NCBI GenBank assembly: GCA_900552285.1 | Contig: URYV01000108.1 | Coordinates: 1 to 5,630 of the forward strand | DNA: 5,630 nt | From: an uncultured Oscillospiraceae bacterium | GTDB lineage: Bacteria > Bacillota > Clostridia > Oscillospirales > Acutalibacteraceae | Direction: 5' to 3' | In this document: one piece after another, positions 5,365 to 5,630 of the stretch | Layout: each line of letters opens with the position of its first letter | How positions within the stretch are numbered: the first letter of the stretch is position 1 | Notes under the pieces: model-generated | What the model was told of the DNA's origin: nothing | Seen by the model: the letters and a program-made list of their open reading frames with translations, nothing else | The model's database searches: none | Position numbers and translations under genes: made by a program

Positions 5365-5630
5365 TCATTGACCATAATTTTTTTCAAAATGTCCTTTGAG
5401 CGTATATTCTATTGTTTCCGATGAATCTATATACCAAAGAAAATCTCCGACACCTTTTTTATATCCATCGTATTTACAAAAATCCTTGTTGCATCCATAG
5501 GATATATACCCATCGTAATCTTTAACATAAACATCTATTATCCAAGTACATCCATCAAGTTTTTTTTGAACAGCCGGTGATTTTATCTGTAGAAGATAAT
5601 GGAATTGGAATCCCACAGAGCGATTTGCCC
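5365..5630 (-). CDS. Small protein upstream of the peptidase, 5' end outside window
   Basis: The frame is open to the right edge (87 residues plus stop seen), so the true start and any signal or membrane segment lie beyond it; a GTG at 5614-5616 is internal. The visible part is the conserved C-terminal domain shared with the 3729-4169 product: YVKDYDGYISYGCN, then FCKYDGYKKGV, then LWYIDSSETIEY. The CN pair and the KYDGYK box are identical in both. It has extra cysteines in GCTW and FCK. It ends 18 bases before the peptidase start, so both sit on one transcript whose promoter is outside the window. Composition is AT-rich like the peptidase and unlike its own paralogue. Function unknown; the location suggests a job connected with the peptidase. 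Confidence 0.8.
   Translation of the reverse strand, partial: ANRSVGFQFHYLLQIKSPAVQKKLDGCTWIIDVYVKDYDGYISYGCNKDFCKYDGYKKGVGDFLWYIDSSETIEYTLKGHFEKNYGQ

Noticed and set aside
5614..5616. GTG as the start of the rightmost small protein
   Set aside because: The frame stays open to the window edge, no ribosome binding site precedes it, and the paralogue has about 70 more residues upstream, so the gene is cut.
1..5630. CRISPR array, tRNA, rRNA, insertion sequence or riboswitch
   Set aside because: No regularly spaced repeats, tRNA cloverleaf, transposase or long structured leader could be seen; all gaps between genes are below 300 bases.

Overview
The window looks like a fragment of a spore-forming, anaerobic Clostridia genome, most likely a gut Oscillospirales/Ruminococcaceae relative. 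Three things point there: an alpha/beta-type small acid-soluble spore protein (SASP), two secreted proteins with dockerin-type calcium-binding repeats (the cellulosome anchoring module typical of Ruminococcus and relatives), and strong AGGAGG-type ribosome binding sites with classical TTGACA-N17-TATAAT-like promoters. No taxon can be fixed from the sequence alone. Both ends cut through genes.

Left part (1-2438, minus strand): a C1A papain-family cysteine peptidase with a C-terminal dockerin (807-2387) is followed 81 bases downstream by a second secreted protein (1-725, cut by the window edge) with an N-terminal dockerin and a PrcB-like domain. Each has its own near-consensus promoter and a very short predicted leader. 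They share a motif just after the signal peptide, YGx(L/V)PDDExVxxxHL, which suggests a common handling step or partner. The first 56 bases are 80 % GC and do not resemble the rest, so the end of the second protein may be a chimeric join.

Middle (2439-3717, plus strand): a 212-base divergent intergenic region holds a perfect 13-bp inverted repeat and an AT-only hairpin. It leads into the SASP gene (2600-2794), which ends at a strong rho-independent terminator. Next comes a clear trans-aconitate 2-methyltransferase gene, tam (2918-3685), with a dyad symmetry lying over its likely -10 box. A 12-bp hairpin with A and T tracts (3689-3717) serves as a bidirectional terminator between tam and the convergent operon.

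Right part (3729-5630, minus strand): a tightly packed operon, in transcription order a partial small protein (5365-5630), a secreted papain-like Cys/His/Asp peptidase with propeptide (4171-5346), and a membrane-anchored small protein (3729-4169). The two small proteins are paralogues of each other and flank the peptidase. The peptidase and the upstream paralogue are visibly AT-rich, whereas the downstream paralogue has the composition of the rest of the window. This small-protein/peptidase/small-protein cassette is the best candidate here for an undescribed system, possibly a peptidase with cognate inhibitor, chaperone or immunity proteins. That role is inference.
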